DNA from: an uncultured Collinsella sp.
GTDB taxonomy: Bacteria; Actinomycetota; Coriobacteriia; Coriobacteriales; Coriobacteriaceae
DNA: 64,000 nucleotides
Direction: 5' to 3'
Assembly (NCBI GenBank): GCA_900549745.1
Contig: URPJ01000001.1
Location: 129,514-193,513 of the forward strand
Shown here: positions 48,339-56,939 of the stretch, piece by piece
How positions within the stretch are numbered: position 1 is the first letter of the stretch
Layout: each line of letters opens with the position of its first letter
Program-made: the position numbers and the translations under genes
Notes under the pieces: generated by a model
Told to the model about the DNA's origin: nothing
The model's input: only the letters and a program-made list of their open reading frames with translations
Database searches by the model: none

Positions 48339-49058
48339 ATGCCTGCGCCCAAAAATGCACCGCTTTACCAGCAGATTTATGACGAAATCAAGGATGCGAT
48401 CGAGAAAGGTGTTTATGCACCCAAGGAGCGTATTCCGTCCGAGCTTGAACTAGCCGAGCAGTACGAGGTGAGCCGTATTACGGTGCGCCGCGCTGTCGAG
48501 GAGCTGTGCTCCGATGGTTACCTGGTTAAGCAGCAGGGCCGCGGCACCTTTGTCTCCACGCCGCACATCAATCGCCAGTTCCACGCCTCGACGCTGCAGA
48601 CGTTTACCGCGCTGTGTGCCGGCAACGGCATGAAGGCCGGTGCGCATGTGATCGATCGCCAGATCGTTCCGGCGCGCCAAAACGAGATGGAGTTCTTTGG
48701 CCTGCAGAAGGATGCGCTGCTGCTGCATATCAAGCGCGTGCGTACGGCCGACGGCGAGCCCATCTTTGAGGAGAACATCTTTGTGCCGTTTGATGCCTAC
48801 CGCGAGCTGTTGACGGCCGATCTTGAGGACAAGTCGATTTTTGCCGAGGTCGAGCGTGTTGGCGGAATCCCGATTGTCTCGGTTGGCTACCGTACGGTCG
48901 AGGCTGTTCGCGCCAATGCCCAGCAGGCGGCCGAGTTGGGCATTGCTCCGCACGATCCACTGCTCAACCTGCGTGCCGGCTTTACCGGTCCTAATGGCGA
49001 ACCGGTCCTGATGGGTAAGCAGTACTACGTGGGATCGCGCTACGTTATGGTCATGTAG
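48339..49058 (+). CDS. GntR-family regulator with UTRA domain (module 2)
   Basis: A 239-residue regulator. The winged HTH (4-72) has YAPKERIPSELELAEQY and VSRITVRRAVEEL. The wing is QQGRGTFVSTP. The UTRA domain covers about 90-235, with LLLHIKRVRTADGEPIFEEN typical of sugar-phosphate sensing. Shared upstream motifs suggest that it controls the PTS operon at 42257 and the EamA gene at 40992, 6-7 kb away, as well as itself. It is followed immediately by repeat family B. Confidence 0.9.
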   Translation: MPAPKNAPLYQQIYDEIKDAIEKGVYAPKERIPSELELAEQYEVSRITVRRAVEELCSDGYLVKQQGRGTFVSTPHINRQFHASTLQTFTALCAGNGMKAGAHVIDRQIVPARQNEMEFFGLQKDALLLHIKRVRTADGEPIFEENIFVPFDAYRELLTADLEDKSIFAEVERVGGIPIVSVGYRTVEAVRANAQQAAELGIAPHDPLLNLRAGFTGPNGEPVLMGKQYYVGSRYVMVM

Positions 49059-49060
49059 GG

Positions 49061-49211
49061 TTGGTTCCGCCGTTCTGACGAACGGCGGACCGGCCGACGC
49101 TGCAAACGCCCCTAAGCGGCAATCTGACGTTCAATCGTCGGTCGCGTACCGAAGTACGCTTCCCTCCTCTTTCACGTCACCTTGCTCGCTTAGGGGCGTT
49201 TTCGCTGACTT
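49061..49211. repeat. Structured repeat, family B copy 2
   Basis: Same constant segments as 40668-40815 in the same order and spacing. The variable arms here are aacgcccctaagcg (49104-49117) and cgcttaggggcgtt (49187-49200), a perfect 14-bp pair unrelated to the arms of copy 1. The inner variable hairpin is gcgtac/gtacgc. It starts just after the GntR stop codon. Confidence 0.85.
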
Positions 49212-49250
49212 ATGCTCAACCAGCGACGTTTCCACGCTTGTCAAGAGCTT

Positions 49251-49304
49251 AGTCATTGGGGACGTTCTTAAACGACTAGTCATTCAAGAACGTCCCCAAT
49301 GACT
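49251..49304. repeat. REP-like palindrome, TTGGGGAC family, perfect copy
   Basis: Arms agtcattggggacgttctt (49251-49269) and the exact complement (49286-49304) enclose aaacgactagtcattc. It is the cleanest copy of the family also found at 4252, 10086 and 40848. Confidence 0.85.
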
Positions 49305-49406
49305 ACCGTTCCTTTCGGACTGCATCGCCCGTGGCCGACAGCGGCGCGGCACCGGTCCGCGTGGCGGCGTATAATCTGCGGCAGATGACTTGGACGTTAG
49401 GAAACC

Positions 49407-51389
49407 ATGACCGATAGCATGCAGCAGATGGCGCTCGACACGCTCGGCGCCTATTTTGGCTACACCTCGTTTCGCTCGGGACAGGACCGCATGGTCGATG
49501 CGATTCTCGCCGGTCGCGATGCGCTGGGTGTTATGCCCACGGGCGCCGGCAAGTCCATTTGCTACCAGGTGCCCGCGCTCATGCTGCCCGGCATCACCTT
49601 TGTGGTGAGTCCGCTGCTGTCGCTTATGGAGGACCAGACCCGTGCGTTGCTCGCGGCGGGTGCGCGACCCAGCTATCTCAACTCCAGCCTTACTCCGGCC
49701 CAGCAAAACACCGTGCTCAAGCGGGCGCGCGAGGGCCGCTACCAGCTTATGTACGTGGCGCCCGAGCGCTTGCTCGAGCCGCGTTTTTTGGCCTTTGCGC
49801 AGGAGGCCGCGGCGGACGGCGGCATTGGCGTGCCGCTCGTAGCCATTGACGAGGCCCACTGCGTGAGCCAATGGGGTCAGGATTTCCGCCCCGCCTACCT
49901 GCGGATTCGCGAGTTCATCGATTCCCTGCCGCAGCGCCCCATCGTGGCGGCCTTTACCGCTACGGCAACCGAGCGCGTGCGTGCGGACATTCAGCAGATG
50001 CTTGGCCTGCAAAACCCCGCGACGGTGGTGACGGGCTTCGATCGCAAGAACCTCTACTTTGGCTGCGAGGAGATGGGCGACAAGGCCAAGGCCGCGTGGG
50101 TGCGCGACTATGTGATTGCGCATTCGAGCGAGAGCGGCATCGTGTATTGCTCGACCCGCAAGACAGTTGATGCGCTGGCAGGCGAGCTTGCCGAAGCGCT
50201 GGGCCCCAGCGGCATTCGCGTTGGCCGCTACCATGCCGGCATGGATAACGATGCCCGCCGCCAAAGCCAGCGCGCCTTTATCGACGACGACATCCAGGTG
50301 ATGGTTGCCACCAACGCCTTTGGCATGGGCATCGACAAGCCCAACGTGCGCTACGTGATCCACAACAACGTGCCCGAGAGCATCGAGGCCTACTACCAGG
50401 AGGCGGGCCGCGCCGGTCGCGACGGCGACCCGGCCAGCTGCCACTTGCTGTGGAACGGCAACGATTTTCGCATGCGCCGCTTTCTAATCGACCGCGGCGA
50501 TGCTGCCGATGAGGCGCTCGACGACGAGCAGCGCGCATGGGCGCTCCAGAATCGATATCGCCTGCTCAGCCAGATGGAGGGCTACTGCAATACCACCGGC
50601 TGCCTGCGCGAATACATGCTGCGCTACTTTGGCGACGAGGCCGCGGCCGAGCATGCTGCCGCGGCTGGTGCGGGCGGCACCGCCACGGACGACGCCGAGG
50701 GCTGCGGCAACTGCAGCAACTGCCTCACGCAGTTCGATGTCGAGGACGTCACCGATATGGCCCGCGCCGCCGTGCGCTATGTGACCACGCGCCCCATGCG
50801 CTTTGGCAAATCGCTGGTCGCCGACGTGCTCCACGGCGGCAACACCGAGCGCATTCGCCAGATGCATCTGGACGAGGACCGCGGCTACGGTGAGCTGTCG
50901 AGCGAATCGGTCGGGCGCATCAAGGACATCATCGGCCAGCTGTGCGGCCGCGGTTATCTGGCCACCTCGCAGGGGCAGTACCCGGTCGTGGGGCTGGGCC
51001 CGCGCGCCGGCGAGGTCGAGGACGAGGCGTTCGCCTTTACCGTTAAGCGTCGCGCGTCCAAGCGCAAAGCTTCGGCCCGCGCCCGCCGTGCCGTCGATCT
51101 GCTACGCGAGGAGGCCGAGCTGGATCAGCGCCCGCGCGTTGGCGACGATGCCGAGCTGTTCGAGCGCCTGCGTGCCCTCCGCAAGGAGATCTCGACGGAG
51201 CTGGAGATGGCGCCGTATATGGTCTTTTCCGACAAGGCCCTGCGCGGTCTGTGCCGCCTGCGTCCACAGACGCGCGACGAGCTTATCCAGGTCAACGGCA
51301 TCGGCGAGAAAAAGGCCGACGCCTTTGGCGAGCAGTTTATGGCGGCGATTGAAGAGTTTGAGTCCGAGCATGCACGGGATGGAGCGTAA
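49407..51389 (+). CDS. recQ: ATP-dependent DNA helicase RecQ
   Basis: A 660-residue 3'-5' helicase. Walker A GVMPTGAGKSICYQ near 34, the DEAH box (IDEAHCVSQWGQDFRP near 148), FTATAT near 190, the arginine-finger motif YYQEAGRAGRDG near 330, the zinc-binding cysteines (CNTTGC, then CGNCSNC near 433), the RQC winged helix and a C-terminal HRDC domain (about 585-655) are all present. This is a full-length protein. Probably co-transcribed with the GntR gene two bases downstream, an odd pairing. TAGGAAA precedes the ATG. Confidence 0.96.
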   Translation: MTDSMQQMALDTLGAYFGYTSFRSGQDRMVDAILAGRDALGVMPTGAGKSICYQVPALMLPGITFVVSPLLSLMEDQTRALLAAGARPSYLNSSLTPAQQNTVLKRAREGRYQLMYVAPERLLEPRFLAFAQEAAADGGIGVPLVAIDEAHCVSQWGQDFRPAYLRIREFIDSLPQRPIVAAFTATATERVRADIQQMLGLQNPATVVTGFDRKNLYFGCEEMGDKAKAAWVRDYVIAHSSESGIVYCSTRKTVDALAGELAEALGPSGIRVGRYHAGMDNDARRQSQRAFIDDDIQVMVATNAFGMGIDKPNVRYVIHNNVPESIEAYYQEAGRAGRDGDPASCHLLWNGNDFRMRRFLIDRGDAADEALDDEQRAWALQNRYRLLSQMEGYCNTTGCLREYMLRYFGDEAAAEHAAAAGAGGTATDDAEGCGNCSNCLTQFDVEDVTDMARAAVRYVTTRPMRFGKSLVADVLHGGNTERIRQMHLDEDRGYGELSSESVGRIKDIIGQLCGRGYLATSQGQYPVVGLGPRAGEVEDEAFAFTVKRRASKRKASARARRAVDLLREEAELDQRPRVGDDAELFERLRALRKEISTELEMAPYMVFSDKALRGLCRLRPQTRDELIQVNGIGEKKADAFGEQFMAAIEEFESEHARDGA

Positions 51390-51391
51390 CG

Positions 51392-52147
51392 ATGGCATTC
51401 GACGATAAAACCGAGCGCACTGAGGTGTCCGCTGTGCCGCTGTACCAGCAGGTTATGGACGATCTAAAGGGCGAGATCGCGCGTGGCGTGTACGCATCCG
51501 GCTCGCGCATTCCTTCCGAGATAGAGCTCGCGAAGTACTACGGCGTGGGACGCATCACCGTGCGCCGCGCCATCGAGGAGCTGTCGCGCGCGGGGTATCT
51601 CAACCGCCAGCAGGGGAGGGGCACGTTCGTGTGCGCGCCCAAGCTCAAGCGCAAGATTGTCCAGAAGGGTGACGTTCAGAGCTTTTCCGAGGGTTGCGCT
51701 GCCAACGACATGGTGCCGGGTGCGTGCCTGGTATCGCGCACGGTGGTTGCGGCGACGCGCGAGGACGCGGCATTCTTTGGCGTAGAGCCCGGCTGCGAGC
51801 TTATCGTGGTCGAGCGCGTGCGCACGGCAGACGGCGTGCCTGTCATGCTCGAGAACAACGCCTTTGTGCTGATCGACCATCCCTACCTGCAGACGCTGGC
51901 CGACGAGGACCTCACCGATAACTCAATCTTTGCGTTCGTTGCCGAGCATTCGGGTCGCGCGCCGCTCAAGTCCGACCCCTGCACCGTGGAGATTGCGCTT
52001 GCCGATGCTCAGACGGCCCCGCTGTTGGAGGTGCCGGTCGGCGAGCCGCTCTTTTATATGGAGGCGTACTTTACCGATGAGGACGAGCGACCCTTGCTGC
52101 TCGGACGCCAAAAGATCGTGGGCTCGCGCTACGTCTTCGACATCTAA
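51392..52147 (+). CDS. GntR-family regulator with UTRA domain (module 3)
   Basis: A 251-residue regulator beginning two bases after recQ. The HTH (14-85) has YASGSRIPSEIELAKYY and VGRITVRRAIEEL. The wing is QQGRGTFVCAP. The UTRA domain (about 100-245) has LIVVERVRTADGVPVMLENN, very close to the module 2 regulator. It lies directly upstream of a SIS gene with two direct repeats in the gap, so control of that gene is the natural prediction. Confidence 0.9.
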   Translation: MAFDDKTERTEVSAVPLYQQVMDDLKGEIARGVYASGSRIPSEIELAKYYGVGRITVRRAIEELSRAGYLNRQQGRGTFVCAPKLKRKIVQKGDVQSFSEGCAANDMVPGACLVSRTVVAATREDAAFFGVEPGCELIVVERVRTADGVPVMLENNAFVLIDHPYLQTLADEDLTDNSIFAFVAEHSGRAPLKSDPCTVEIALADAQTAPLLEVPVGEPLFYMEAYFTDEDERPLLLGRQKIVGSRYVFDI

Positions 52148-52157
52148 CGTCCACAGA

Positions 52158-52237
52158 TAGTACAACATAGAACAAATTTGCCGAGATGACTTCACGGGCG
52201 TCGTCGTGCGTGCTATAAATAGGACAACATAGAACGA
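52158..52237. promoter_or_regulatory. Direct-repeat operators before the module 3 SIS gene
   Basis: Two copies of TAGkACAACATAGAACrA at 52158-52175 and 52220-52237, same orientation, 62 bases apart centre to centre (about six helical turns). They likely bind the adjacent GntR regulator. The motif is unlike those of modules 1 and 2. Confidence 0.65.
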
Positions 52238-52291
52238 CCGCAGGTACGAGCTGTCATCGTTCAAAACCGCCGCACAAGGAGGGGCATCACC

Positions 52292-53260
52292 ATGAACGCA
52301 CATGATCTGATTCAGGAAATTATCGAGCGCAAGGGCAAGATTGAGAATGTCTTTTGGATCGCTTGTGGCGGTTCGATGATTGACCTGATGCCGGCCAACG
52401 AGCTGCTCAAGCGCGAGGCCACCACGTTTACCTCGACGGTCTACACGGCACGCGAGTTTTGCCTGATGGCCCCCAAGAGCCTAGGGCCGAAGTCGCTCGT
52501 TATTGCCTGCAGCCACAGTGGCAACACGCAGGAGGTCGTCGACGGTTGCGAGATGGCGCTGGCCGCTGGCGCCGAGGTCGTTGCCCTCACCGACTGCGAG
52601 GGCTCCAAGATCGATAACGGCAAGTGGACCACCTGGGTCTACCCCTGGGGCGAGGGCGTGCCGCAGGCCGAGGTGCCTCAGGGTATCGGCGCTCTGATCG
52701 CCGCCGAGCTGCTCGACCAGCAGGAAGGCTACGAGGCACTCGCCGACATGTATGAGGGCCTCAAGCAGATGGATGCGCTGCTGCCCACCGCCCGCGAGAA
52801 GGTCAACGCCGAGCTGGGCGCCCGCTTTGCCGAGCTCTGCCAGCAGCACGAGTTTTTCTACATCTTGGGATCCGGACCCAACTTTAGCCAGACCTATGCC
52901 ATGGCCATCTGCTCGCTCATGGAGATGCAGTGGCAGCACTGCTGCTACATCCACTCCGGCGAGTATTTCCACGGTCCTTTCGAGGCTACCGAGCCCGGCG
53001 TGTTCTACTTTGTGCAGCTCGGATCGGGCGAGTGCCGCCCCATGGAGGAGCGCGCGCTGGCGTTCCTCAACACGCACACCGATACGGTTATGGTGCTCGA
53101 TGCACTCGAGTACGGCGTGGGCGAGGTGCCCGCCAGCGTGCGTTCGTACCTGGAGCCGATCTTCTTCTACAACATGAGCTGCGAGCTGCGCGCCGCCCGC
53201 GGCAAGGTGTTCGACCACAGCCCTGAGATTCGTCGCTACATGGGCATCGAGCAGTACTAG
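52292..53260 (+). CDS. SIS-domain sugar-phosphate deglycase-like protein (module 3)
   Basis: A 322-residue paralogue of the proteins at 39668 and 45058. It has VFWIACGGSMIDLMPAN near 20, VIACSHSGNTQEVVDG near 68, FYILGSGPNFSQTY near 189 and GEYFHGPFEA near 228, ending RRYMGIEQY. No transporter is adjacent, so its substrate must come in through another system, possibly the PTS at 42257. AAGGAGGGG precedes the ATG. Confidence 0.85.
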   Translation: MNAHDLIQEIIERKGKIENVFWIACGGSMIDLMPANELLKREATTFTSTVYTAREFCLMAPKSLGPKSLVIACSHSGNTQEVVDGCEMALAAGAEVVALTDCEGSKIDNGKWTTWVYPWGEGVPQAEVPQGIGALIAAELLDQQEGYEALADMYEGLKQMDALLPTAREKVNAELGARFAELCQQHEFFYILGSGPNFSQTYAMAICSLMEMQWQHCCYIHSGEYFHGPFEATEPGVFYFVQLGSGECRPMEERALAFLNTHTDTVMVLDALEYGVGEVPASVRSYLEPIFFYNMSCELRAARGKVFDHSPEIRRYMGIEQY

Positions 53261-53306
53261 GTAACGGGAAAAGTATTCACCTTCGATTTACAGGTGAACG
53301 GCGTGC

Positions 53307-53350
53307 GTAAAAAGCGGGCCGCGCCGGTGAGTTTCCGGTGCGGACCGCTT
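53307..53350 (-). terminator. Terminator of the lactate-type dehydrogenase gene (minus strand)
   Basis: Read on the minus strand: aagcggtccgcaccgg with ccggcgcggcccgctt (imperfect), then ttta. It lies between convergent genes and may serve both. Confidence 0.7.
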
Positions 53351-53391
53351 AGTATCGCGCATAGATTCGCAAGGTTGCGGCAGCCAGCGGC

Positions 53392-54369
53392 TTACTTGGC
53401 GTCGTAGGCCTCGGCATCCCACCAGTCGAGCTGGGCGATGTTGTCGCGAATGTGCTGGCAGCTCTTGTGGAAGCCCTCGAGCTCACATTCGGACAGGTCG
53501 AGCGTGTAGACCTCCTCGACGCCCTCGGCACCAATCACGCACGGCAGGGAGGTGAAGATGCCCTCCTCGCCATACTGGCCGGTCATAAGCGTAGAGGCCG
53601 AAAGCACGGCGTGCTCGTTGTGCAGCACAGCGGCGCAGACGCGCGCGGCGGAGTTGGCGACGGCGTACTCGGTGCACTGCTTACCCTGGTAGGTTACGTA
53701 GCCGCCCTTGCGCGCGAGCTCCTCGATCTCCATGTGGTCGAAGGCATACTTGTCGGGGTTCTCGGCCTGAAGTTCGTTGAGGCTTTTGCCGGCGATGGTC
53801 GCGGACTTAAAGGCGGCCAGCTGGCTAAAGCCGTGCTCGCCGATCATGTAGGCGTCGATGGACTTGGGGCTCACGCCGACCTTCTTGGAGATCTCGGTGC
53901 GCAGGCGGGCGGAGTCCAGGCCGCAGCCCGAGCCGATGATCTTCTTGGGATCGTAGCCGGTCAGATGCCACAGCTCGGTGCACACGACGTCGCAGGGGTT
54001 GGAGATGCTCACGAAGATGCCGTCAAAGCCGGCGTCGACGATGCGCTTGGCAAAGGAGCGGGCGGCGTCGGTGGTAAAGAACAGCTCGCCGTCGCGGTTG
54101 CCGGCGGCCAGCGCGACCTTGCCGGCGGCGTTGACGATGACGTCGCAGCAGGCAAGCTCCTCGTAGTGGTCGTAGCAGTTGACGATCTTGGTGTTGTACG
54201 GGACAAACGAAAGGGAGTCGCGCAGGTCCTGGACCTCGGACGTCACCTTGGCCTCGTTGATATCGCACAGGTGCAGCTCATCGGCAATGCCCTGCATGAG
54301 CAGGCTGTTGGCGACATGTGCTCCTACGTGGCCCTGGCCGACCACACCGATCTTACGCGTCTGGTACAT
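53392..54369 (-). CDS. L-lactate/L-2-hydroxyisocaproate-type dehydrogenase
   Basis: A 325-residue NAD-dependent 2-hydroxyacid dehydrogenase of the lactate/malate family. It has KIGVVGQGHVGAHVA for NAD, VSISNPCDVV near 123, GLDSARLRTEI with the substrate Arg, and the catalytic His in MIGEHGFSQL near 180. The active-site loop lacks the GANQKPGETR form of classical LDH and reads NAAGKVALAAGNRDGELFFT. That resembles L-2-hydroxyisocaproate dehydrogenase, so branched or bulky 2-oxoacids are possible substrates. The start at 54369 follows GGAAGGA. An ATG 39 bases upstream adds a non-family extension. Confidence 0.87.
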   Translation of the reverse strand: MYQTRKIGVVGQGHVGAHVANSLLMQGIADELHLCDINEAKVTSEVQDLRDSLSFVPYNTKIVNCYDHYEELACCDVIVNAAGKVALAAGNRDGELFFTTDAARSFAKRIVDAGFDGIFVSISNPCDVVCTELWHLTGYDPKKIIGSGCGLDSARLRTEISKKVGVSPKSIDAYMIGEHGFSQLAAFKSATIAGKSLNELQAENPDKYAFDHMEIEELARKGGYVTYQGKQCTEYAVANSAARVCAAVLHNEHAVLSASTLMTGQYGEEGIFTSLPCVIGAEGVEEVYTLDLSECELEGFHKSCQHIRDNIAQLDWWDAEAYDAK

Positions 54370-54580
54370 ATATGTATCCTTCCGGCCGAGTTTTTCGCGT
54401 CGAACCATTGTAGCGTCCTGCTACTACTTTGCTAGGCTAAAGCGCCGTAGATTTTTGGGACATGCCTTAATCTCTACTTTTGGAGTGATTTGGGCTGCTG
54501 ACGGCATCGCTGGGCGATGTGCTCGCGCGGATGGAGCCGGTCGTTGTACCATAGTTGCAACTGACTCGTAAGGAGCATCC

Positions 54581-55507
54581 ATGCCCATTCGCATCCCCGA
54601 CGCCCTCCCTGCCGCCGCGCAGCTCGAGAGCGAGAACATCTTTGTCATGACCGAGTACCGCGCGCTGCACCAGGACATTCGTCCGCTGCGCGTGCTCATC
54701 CTCAACCTCATGCCCACCAAGATTGCCACCGAGACGCAGATCATGCGCAAACTCTCCAACACGCCGCTGCAGGTGGAGGTGGATCTGCTGCGTACCAAAA
54801 CGCACGAGGCCACGCACGTGAGCGCCGGCCACCTGGAGACGTTCTACCGCACGTTCGACGACATCCGCGACATCCACTACGACGGCCTGATCATCACGGG
54901 CGCGCCGGTGGAGCAGATGCCGTTCGAAGAGGTCGACTACTGGCCCGAGCTCTGCCAGATCATGGATTGGTCCACCACGCACGTGCACTCTACGCTGCAC
55001 ATTTGTTGGGGCGCGCAGGCGGGGCTCTACCATCATTACGGCATCCAGAAGTACGACCTGCCGGCAAAGGCGAGTGGCGTGTTCGAGCATTATCTGGTGA
55101 AGCCGCAAAGCCCGCTGGTCCGCGGCTTTGACGACCGTTTCTATGCCGTGCATTCGCGCAACACCGATGTGCGCCGCGAGGACGTAGAGGCCGAGCCGCA
55201 GCTTGAGGTCGTGGCCGTGTCCGACGAGGTGGGCCTGTACATCGTCAAGTCGACCGACAGCCGTCGCTTCTTTGTCTTTGGCCATCCCGAGTACGATACC
55301 GACACGTTGCGCCTGGAGTACGAGCGCGACGTGAAGCGCGGGCTCAACCCCCAGGTTCCGGCGCATTACTTCCCGAATGACGACCCCACGGCCGAGCCGC
55401 GCAACGTCTGGCGCAGCCAGGCTCAGTTGCTTTACACCAACTGGCTCAACTACTACGTCTACCAGACCACGCCCTACGACCTAGCCCGCGCCGGCGAGGA
55501 GCACTAG
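54581..55507 (+). CDS. metA: Homoserine O-acetyltransferase, MetA type
   Basis: A 308-residue enzyme of the MetA fold that acylates homoserine in methionine synthesis. [18 protein letters not shown] near 38, the catalytic Cys in [16 protein letters not shown] near 143 and [12 protein letters not shown] near 234 are clear. The specificity position in ITGAPVEQM near 111 carries Glu, which in characterised homologues selects acetyl-CoA rather than succinyl-CoA. TAAGGAG precedes the ATG. The 210-bp upstream gap holds a partial hairpin of the GTAGATTTTT family (54446-54483) and no recognisable SAM riboswitch. Confidence 0.93.
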   Translation: MPIRIPDALPAAAQLESENIFVMTEYRALHQDIRPLRVLILNLMPTKIATETQIMRKLSNTPLQVEVDLLRTKTHEATHVSAGHLETFYRTFDDIRDIHYDGLIITGAPVEQMPFEEVDYWPELCQIMDWSTTHVHSTLHICWGAQAGLYHHYGIQKYDLPAKASGVFEHYLVKPQSPLVRGFDDRFYAVHSRNTDVRREDVEAEPQLEVVAVSDEVGLYIVKSTDSRRFFVFGHPEYDTDTLRLEYERDVKRGLNPQVPAHYFPNDDPTAEPRNVWRSQAQLLYTNWLNYYVYQTTPYDLARAGEEH

Positions 55508-55538
55508 GCTACGGCTGCTGCTGTGCCGGCGGCGTGAC

Positions 55539-55660
55539 GAGCGTGGATATCCGGACGGACGAGCGTGGATTTTCGGACATTTACAAATCGAGCGTGGATA
55601 ATCTCCCACTTCTGGCTTGAAACTAGGCTCAAAACGGGAGATTATCCACGCTCATTTTTT
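55539..55660. repeat. GAGCGTGGA iterated repeat ending in a terminator hairpin (family C, left copy)
   Basis: Three units starting cgagcgtgga lie at about 55541, 55560 and 55589. The third opens a perfect 18-bp stem (55590-55607 with 55636-55653, gagcgtggataatctccc) followed by tttttt, a good terminator for metA. The same arrangement recurs at 56940-57108 on the other side of the next gene. The rest of the gap to 55950 shows no gene. Confidence 0.85.
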
Positions 55661-55950
55661 AGGCATGTAGATGCCGATGGCTCGGCTAAGCGACGGTGCG
55701 TGCAGAGGCAAAGTCGCATTTGGCGTAGTCTTGAATCTCGACGGGTTTTTCTTTCTGATAATCCGATGGACCAAGGCCTCAAAATGTGGAGACAGGGACC
55801 TCTCGACAACCGCCCTACCTGCAGATATAAGACATCAGCCTAAAACGTCCAAAACCGTCAAGCATTTGGTCAGCGCCTGGACGGTATTTGGTCAGACTTC
55901 GCATGAAACCGTCTGGTACGTTTGCGCCGTTCCAAGATTTGGGAGGCGAC

Positions 55951-56934
55951 ATGGGAAACATGACGGCGAATCAAAGGCTTGCAAGTCACATTAAAGCATG
56001 CGAACAGCAGATGAGCTGCGTGTACGCGCGCACGGCGGCGGAGGCAAAGCAGATTGAGCGGCGGGCGGAGGCGGGAAGTCTCGAAGCGGTTATGCCGGGG
56101 CTGTATGCGCGTCCGGAATACTGGTCCGAGCTCAAGTTTCGGCAGCGTTATCTGCATCGGGTGCGGGCGCTTGCGCAAAAGCACCCCGACTGGACATTTT
56201 GCTCCTATACGGCGGCTGTTATCTATGGCCTTTCGGTTTCGCATGCCAATTTGACGCACATCCATATCGCCGCGATGCCGGCCCAATCGACGACGCCGGG
56301 CTCTCAGGTCATTCGTCATCGCTATGCTCGTCAAACACGGGCCACCCAGATGGATATCGCCGTAACCGATATCGATCAAACGATTACGGATTGCTTGGTC
56401 GATGCATCGTTTGTCGAGGGACTGATCATCGCGGATTCGGCGCTCCATGAGCAACTTTTGTCGAAGGAGCATCTCGTTGAGACTGTCGACAAGCTTGGCC
56501 TGAATCGTCGCGGTGTTGTGACGGCGCGCAGGGTTGCACGATGTGCCGATGGGCTGTCGGAAAGCGGCGGCGAGTCCAAGGCGCGTGCCCTGATGATCGA
56601 GCGCGGCTGGCAGACGCCGGAGTTGCAAGTTGAGCTGTTCGACCCGGTTGAGCCGGGACGACCGTATCGCATTGACTACTTGTGGCGTGTGGGCGACCGA
56701 CTGATTATCGGGGAGTTCGACGGATTCGTTAAAAGCGAGAAAGCGGCGGAGGAGGGTAAGCTTGCGAAGGCGCAGTTTGATGAGCGTCAGCGCGAGTCGA
56801 GGCTTTCGCTGCTTGATAACTGCAAGATCGTGCGCTTGTGCTGGGATGATCTGAGGGACCCGATAAAGCTCGATCGCAAGCTCAAAGTTGCCGGCGTACC
56901 GCGCGTGTGTGCTGAGGCGGTTGCAGAGCGTTGA
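55951..56934 (+). CDS. Orphan AbiEi-like protein with a VSR/DUF559-like nuclease fold
   Basis: A 327-residue protein. The N-terminal half resembles AbiEi antitoxins, with an early winged-helix-like segment ending AVMPGLYARPEYW near 55-65 and WTFCSYTAAVIYGL near 88. The C-terminal part looks like a PD-(D/E)XK/VSR-like domain: GESKARALMIERGW near 213, YRIDYLWRVGDRLIIGEFDGFVK near 240-262, and ERQRESRLSLLDNCKIVRL near 278. No AbiEii-type toxin lies next to it. The start at 55951 has GGGAGG four to ten bases upstream. The gene is framed by two copies of repeat family C, suggesting it moved or was inserted. Function is unproven. Confidence 0.65.
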   Translation: MGNMTANQRLASHIKACEQQMSCVYARTAAEAKQIERRAEAGSLEAVMPGLYARPEYWSELKFRQRYLHRVRALAQKHPDWTFCSYTAAVIYGLSVSHANLTHIHIAAMPAQSTTPGSQVIRHRYARQTRATQMDIAVTDIDQTITDCLVDASFVEGLIIADSALHEQLLSKEHLVETVDKLGLNRRGVVTARRVARCADGLSESGGESKARALMIERGWQTPELQVELFDPVEPGRPYRIDYLWRVGDRLIIGEFDGFVKSEKAAEEGKLAKAQFDERQRESRLSLLDNCKIVRLCWDDLRDPIKLDRKLKVAGVPRVCAEAVAER

Positions 56935-56939
56935 GCCGC

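Noticed and set aside
54370..54580. SAM riboswitch or T-box before metA
   Set aside because: The leader shows a decayed repeat hairpin only. No conserved riboswitch core was recognised.
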